A stretch of 38,169 bases of DNA from Sphingobacteriales bacterium (GTDB lineage Bacteria; Bacteroidota; Bacteroidia; Chitinophagales; JADJOU01): the NCBI GenBank assembly GCA_021297855.1, contig JAJTHM010000059.1:1-38169 (forward strand), read 5' to 3'. A model generated the notes under the pieces. That model did no database searches, was not told where the DNA came from, and saw only the letters and a list, made by a program, of their open reading frames with translations. Position numbers and translations under genes: made by a program. Position 1 is the first letter of the stretch; every line of letters begins with the position of its first letter. This document shows positions 34,577 to 38,169 of the stretch, piece after piece.

Positions 34577-35872
34577 TTAAGTCTCCGTAATTTGAATAAT
34601 ACCCAAAGCCTCGCCCACCAAAAATATACTTCCTGTCACTAAAATAGTATCATGATCTGGAGAATTTAAGACAAAATCGATAGCTGATTTCAAGTCAGCC
34701 TTTTGATCAATCGGAGTTTTACAATGCTCTATAAATAAAGGCGAAAGCTCATCCAATGGCATAGCGCGAGGAATATCAGCTTGGCTTAAGATATAGTCTA
34801 GATGTTTAGGTAAAAGAGAAATGACTTTGGTCACATCTTTATCGCGAACACAACCGAAAATGACTAATAATTTTTCCAAACCCTCTGCTTCTAGTGCCTT
34901 TTTCAATTCTTCTATTCCTGCTTCATTATGAGCTGATTCTAGAATGACAGTTTTATTTTTTACTTTTAGTTTAGTCCATCGACCTAGAAAACCTGTATTC
35001 ATAGTTCGATGTTCAATCCCTTTCACAATATCTTCACTAACGATTGCGCAGTCATTTGCTGATAGATAATAAATATAAGCAAGTATTGCCGTTTTCATAT
35101 TCTTAATTTGGTAGGGTGGGAACGCAGTTTCTTTGTCTAATTTTACGATAATATCTTTGTAAATAAATTCTATTTCATCCGCCATTTTCACTTCGACTTC
35201 ATCACTTGCATACAGTGGTTTCACATTGCATTGGTTAGCTTTAGATTCAAATACAGCATTATAGCTAGCATTCGATTCTCCGATTATGCATGGAATATTT
35301 GCCTTTATAATGCCTGCTTTTTCAAAGGCTATTTCTGTTATTGTATTACCAAGCATATTCATGTGGTCAAAGCTGACATTCGTGATCACACTGAGTTCAG
35401 GAGCGATGACATTGGTGCTATCTAGACGTCCACCCAGTCCTACTTCTATCAGAGCGATATCTACTTTTTCCTGAGCGAAATATTCAAAAGCCATCACCAC
35501 AGTCAATTCAAAAAAAGAAGGTTGAATCTTCTCAATCAAAGGCTTGGCTTTCTCTACGAAATCCACAACGAACTCTTCTGAAATCATTTGATTTCCTATT
35601 TTGATTCGCTCTCTAAAATCGATTAAATGAGGAGAGGTGTATATACCTACTTTCATACCTGCTTCGACAAACATAGAGGCGAGATAATTAGTCGTACTCC
35701 CTTTTCCATTCGTACCCCCTATGTGAATGGACTTAAATTTATTTTGAGGATGTTGAAAATACTCGCAGAGGGCTATAGTATTGGTTAAATCCTTTTTATA
35801 AGCCGCTGAGCCTATCCGGGAAAACATAGGTAACTGCTGATAGAGAAAGTCTAACGTCTCTTGATAGGTCAT
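34577..35872 (-). CDS. folC: Bifunctional folylpolyglutamate synthase / dihydrofolate synthase
   Basis: 431 residues, usual length. It adds glutamate to dihydropteroate and to folates in the cytoplasm. The ATP-binding loop IGGTNGKGST (about 52-61), the Mur-ligase-type ALIEVGLGGRLDSTN and SVITNVSFDHM motifs, and the C-terminal ILESAHNEAG segment (glutamate ligase domain) are all present. It follows tonB after 86 bases on the same strand; no exact -7 consensus is seen in that gap, so read-through from tonB is possible. Confidence 0.95.
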   Translation of the reverse strand: MTYQETLDFLYQQLPMFSRIGSAAYKKDLTNTIALCEYFQHPQNKFKSIHIGGTNGKGSTTNYLASMFVEAGMKVGIYTSPHLIDFRERIKIGNQMISEEFVVDFVEKAKPLIEKIQPSFFELTVVMAFEYFAQEKVDIALIEVGLGGRLDSTNVIAPELSVITNVSFDHMNMLGNTITEIAFEKAGIIKANIPCIIGESNASYNAVFESKANQCNVKPLYASDEVEVKMADEIEFIYKDIIVKLDKETAFPPYQIKNMKTAILAYIYYLSANDCAIVSEDIVKGIEHRTMNTGFLGRWTKLKVKNKTVILESAHNEAGIEELKKALEAEGLEKLLVIFGCVRDKDVTKVISLLPKHLDYILSQADIPRAMPLDELSPLFIEHCKTPIDQKADLKSAIDFVLNSPDHDTILVTGSIFLVGEALGIIQITET

Positions 35873-35958
35873 AAACTAGTTCAAAGTCAAACGTTTAAAG
35901 TATAAAGTTGCGAGCTAAAAATTGGTATGATCATTCGTTTAATAGTAAGAGAAAATTC

Positions 35959-36855
35959 TCAATCTCTTATCTCAAATGTAAATACTAATTTACCCCAATC
36001 GGAGTCCTTATCTTCGCTTGGGGAGAACTTAGCCTTTTTGGCTGCTTGGATACATTTCGATACTAGATCACTATCTGTAATCGTGGAATTCTGCGCTACA
36101 AATTCACTCTTCTTGACATTGCCAGAAGCATCTACATTGACCGAGATGATTATTTTACCCGTTTTATTGGATTTGTCCACGATTGGGGGAATAGATTTTA
36201 GGTTTCTACCTACCAAGCCACTGCCGATTCTACCTCTTCCCTCTCCCTCAGAGCCCAGACCCGTGCTTTTACCTAAGTAGTTGTCTGATTTACTTCCCGA
36301 TGGATCACCCATATTTCCTTCTCCTGCGGTATTTCCCTGACTGCCGTTTCCATTGCCCGTTCCTTTGAATCCTTTGAACAAAGCATTTTCATTCACCTTG
36401 TTCTTTTCGGCAGGTGGTGCATTCAGATTATTTTTACTAGGCAGTGGATCTGCTTTTTCAGGCTTTGGTTTCGGGCTTTTCAATATGTTCTCCACCACAA
36501 CTACTTTTTGAGTTTTGGTTTCGGTTATAGCATCCACTTTTTCTGTTTCTTCATAATCTTGTACGAGAACTTTTTCCTTGATATCCTGTGTCAGTGGAGG
36601 ATTTCCTGGAGAAGGGATCGCTATTTTATTCATGGGGTTGTTCTTATCAGGTTCGTCCTCACCCAGACCTACTTCTGTATAACCAAAATCCACCAAGAGA
36701 CCCTCTCCTTCGTCTAACTCCAGAGGAGTAGCCAATTTCCAAAAAAAGAAAAGTAGTAAGAGTAGTGAAAAATAAATAGCCGTAGCAATCTTAGGATAAA
36801 CCAGCCTTTTTCGTTCATAACCATCTATTCTATTTTGACCTAATGCTATACTCAT
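35959..36855 (-). CDS. TonB-family energy transducer
   Basis: 298 residues. A short cytoplasmic start, one membrane helix (about 26-44), a long Pro/Lys/Glu-rich then Gly/Asn/Ser-rich spacer (about 70-205, including GNGNGSQGNTAGEGNMG) and a C-terminal TonB-like domain (about 205-298: PPIVDKSNKTGKIIISVNVD and FTFEIRD). It links ExbB/ExbD proton flow to outer-membrane receptors. It starts 16 bases after the exbD stop. The glycine-rich spacer replaces the classic X-Pro repeats, as seen in AgmX/TonB-like proteins. Likely works with receptors such as the one at 1190-3439, which is inference. Confidence 0.8.
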   Translation of the reverse strand: MSIALGQNRIDGYERKRLVYPKIATAIYFSLLLLLFFFWKLATPLELDEGEGLLVDFGYTEVGLGEDEPDKNNPMNKIAIPSPGNPPLTQDIKEKVLVQDYEETEKVDAITETKTQKVVVVENILKSPKPKPEKADPLPSKNNLNAPPAEKNKVNENALFKGFKGTGNGNGSQGNTAGEGNMGDPSGSKSDNYLGKSTGLGSEGEGRGRIGSGLVGRNLKSIPPIVDKSNKTGKIIISVNVDASGNVKKSEFVAQNSTITDSDLVSKCIQAAKKAKFSPSEDKDSDWGKLVFTFEIRD

Positions 36856-36871
36856 TTAATATCCTTAATGA

Positions 36872-37273
36872 CTATTTGGCAGGAGCCGTGGCTAAAACCA
36901 TTTTAATTTTCAATTCATTTCCTATCTGCATAATATTTACCAAATCCTGCACTGTCAAAGACTGGTCTAGCCTCAGCACCACCGTAGGATTCTCCATATT
37001 TCCCATTAAAGAACTCAGTTTGGATTTCAAGTCTTCAATATTGACTTGTTGCTTATTGACAAAAATAACCTTATCCTTATCGACAGAGAGGATGATGGGC
37101 TGTTTAGCCATGCTCGAGTTCGATTTGGAATTAGGGAGTGCTAATCTTATCACATTCGGATTGACCAAGGTGGATACTATAAGAAAAAACAACATCAAAA
37201 AAAACATGATATCATTTAAGGATTCCGTGCTGACTTCTGCACCTTCTTTATGTCTTCGTCTCAATCTGGACAT
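36872..37273 (-). CDS. exbD: ExbD/TolR-family biopolymer transport protein
   Basis: 133 residues. One N-terminal membrane helix (about 22-40) with the proton-path Asp21 (SLNDIMFFLMLFF), then a periplasmic domain that ends KMVLATAPAK. It pairs with ExbB to harness the proton gradient. It starts 8 bases after exbB and is followed by tonB, the classic order. Confidence 0.9.
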   Translation of the reverse strand: MSRLRRRHKEGAEVSTESLNDIMFFLMLFFLIVSTLVNPNVIRLALPNSKSNSSMAKQPIILSVDKDKVIFVNKQQVNIEDLKSKLSSLMGNMENPTVVLRLDQSLTVQDLVNIMQIGNELKIKMVLATAPAK

Positions 37274-37281
37274 TGGCTTAA

Positions 37282-37920
37282 TTATTTACCAGGTTTAGAA
37301 ATAGTTTCAATTAACTGAGCTGCCCCTTTTTCTAAATGATATACATTTCCTTTGATCTTTTTTGATATGACAAAGTAGAAATAATAAGCGATGATACCAA
37401 GCGTGAGTCCCAAGGCAGAGGTAATCATTTTGACATATAGACCTCCTGAAATGGACTCAATATTATAATCCCCAGTGGCATTGATGGTGTAGAATATTTG
37501 AATAACCCCTGCTATGGTACCAATAAATCCTAGCATGGGCGCTAATTTTGACACCAGACTCAGGGTTTCTTCTCCCTTCTCCATTTGATAAACTTCGAGA
37601 TCGATGGCCTTTTCCATAGAGAGTTCCACATCCTTTAATGGTAAGCCAATTCGCGTTATACCTTTATAAACAACTCGAGACAATGGGGAGTTGGCTCTTA
37701 GACATAAGTCTTTAGCACTTGACAGATTTCCTAAAGAAATGGACTCATTGACCTTATCCAGAAGGTTGTTATCTTCTTTTCTCGTCTTTAAGGCGCTCAG
37801 CCTCTCTACAAAAATATAAATGGCTATTCCTCCAAGAAGGAAGATGAGACCGGAGACAAACTGTCCCATAAATCCCATTTTAGCAAAAATTTCAAATAAG
37901 CTTTGTTCCTGACCGTTCAT
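37282..37920 (-). CDS. exbB: ExbB/TolQ/MotA-family proton channel
   Basis: 212 residues, three membrane helices (about 13-33, 120-145 with the conserved KLAPMLGFIGTIAGV, and 160-185). It is the first gene of the exbB-exbD-tonB operon. The predicted promoter at 37948-37955 gives a leader of about 22 nt. A TolQR role in envelope constriction cannot be excluded, but the third gene is TonB-like rather than TolA-like. Confidence 0.92.
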   Translation of the reverse strand: MNGQEQSLFEIFAKMGFMGQFVSGLIFLLGGIAIYIFVERLSALKTRKEDNNLLDKVNESISLGNLSSAKDLCLRANSPLSRVVYKGITRIGLPLKDVELSMEKAIDLEVYQMEKGEETLSLVSKLAPMLGFIGTIAGVIQIFYTINATGDYNIESISGGLYVKMITSALGLTLGIIAYYFYFVISKKIKGNVYHLEKGAAQLIETISKPGK

Positions 37921-37947
37921 AAATTCTATTTAATTAAACCAATTGGA

Positions 37948-37955
37948 CAAAATTA
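37948..37955 (-). promoter_or_regulatory. -7 promoter box of the exbB operon
   Basis: The minus strand reads TAATTTTG, an exact TAnnTTTG match with a leader of about 22 nt to ATG 37920, the same spacing as other promoters in the window. A TTTTGG stretch lies about 23 bases further upstream and could serve as the -33 element. Confidence 0.5.
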
Positions 37956-38032
37956 AGGCTTGTATCTATCTGGCATTCCAAAAGATATGCACAACTATTC
38001 TATAAACTGAACACTCTAGCTATTATTGTATT

Positions 38033-38057
38033 TAATCATTGTTGTCCGACAAATATA
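38033..38057 (-). promoter_or_regulatory. 25-bp element with palindrome TTGTC-N-GACAA (right copy)
   Basis: On the minus strand 38057-38050 reads TATATTTG, an exact TAnnTTTG match, and 38042-38052 holds the perfect palindrome TTGTC-C-GACAA (plus strand). The 25 bases agree with 116-140 at 22 positions. As a promoter it would give a second, distal start for exbB with a leader of about 120 nt. From 38058 to the end of the window I recognise no gene. Confidence 0.45.
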
Positions 38058-38169
38058 AGAAATGGCCCTTTTAGGGATTCAAAGTAGTTGAAAACATTGA
38101 TAAGACTTTTTAAAATGAAATAGCAGGGGGGTCAGCTGGAATTGAATAAGTCTGGCACTGCTTTTTTCT

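Noticed and set aside
35927-36280. Plus-strand frame opposite tonB
   Set aside because: Antisense shadow of the TonB-like C-terminal domain with no independent support.
38153-38169. TGGCAC stretch resembling a sigma-54 -24 element at the right edge
   Set aside because: The -12 GC is missing at the required spacing; the bases there are a T run.

Overview
The window comes from an AT-rich member of the Bacteroidota. Supporting signs are proteins with type IX secretion (T9SS) C-terminal sorting domains, a TonB receptor with HmuY-like partners, a GIN-domain lipoprotein, an HU/CCDC81-plus-SPOR membrane protein, an ExbB-ExbD-TonB operon, and several upstream boxes matching the Bacteroidota -7 consensus TAnnTTTG. 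I cannot name the genus. Most of the window is a dense housekeeping and envelope region. I see no tRNA, rRNA, CRISPR array, transposase or integrase.

Layout. (1) 208-8480, minus strand: gyrA, then a TPR protein, a T9SS-sorted HmuY-like protein, a TonB-dependent receptor and an HmuY-like lipoprotein, closed by a terminator at 82-112. This looks like a surface heme or metal uptake operon behind gyrA. (2) 8649-10806, plus strand: alpha/beta hydrolase, potassium-channel-like protein, endonuclease III (nth). (3) 10807-11787 is the accessory spot. It holds a minus-strand gene for a 100-residue peptide with six regularly spaced cysteines, its own promoter, a possible 29-codon ORF, and a 181-bp second copy of the 3' end of nth. 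(4) 11788-12591: a fatty acid hydroxylase family protein. (5) 12687-21302, minus strand: one six-gene run with a substrate-binding lipoprotein, OppB, OppC, a PASTA protein, a T9SS protein and MltG. A second, separately promoted and terminated binding protein lies upstream (21439-23193). (6) 23383-31429, plus strand: a large TPR protein, an outer-membrane beta-barrel, an HU/SPOR protein, fabD and a conserved hypothetical. (7) 31430-33483: an LD-carboxypeptidase and a divergent GIN lipoprotein, with a 14-unit heptanucleotide repeat between them. (8) 33653-37920, minus strand: exbB, exbD, tonB, folC and a DUF6624-like protein.

How the genes may work together. ExbB/ExbD/TonB at the right end could energise receptors such as the one at the left end. 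The Opp-like permeases sit with a PASTA protein and MltG, which suggests a link between peptide or muropeptide uptake and wall growth. The strongest candidate for something new is the cysteine-rich peptide gene inserted beside nth, with a duplicated nth 3' end marking the event. Second-tier observations are the heptad repeat in a divergent promoter region and a 25-bp element containing TTGTC-N-GACAA found near both ends of the window.
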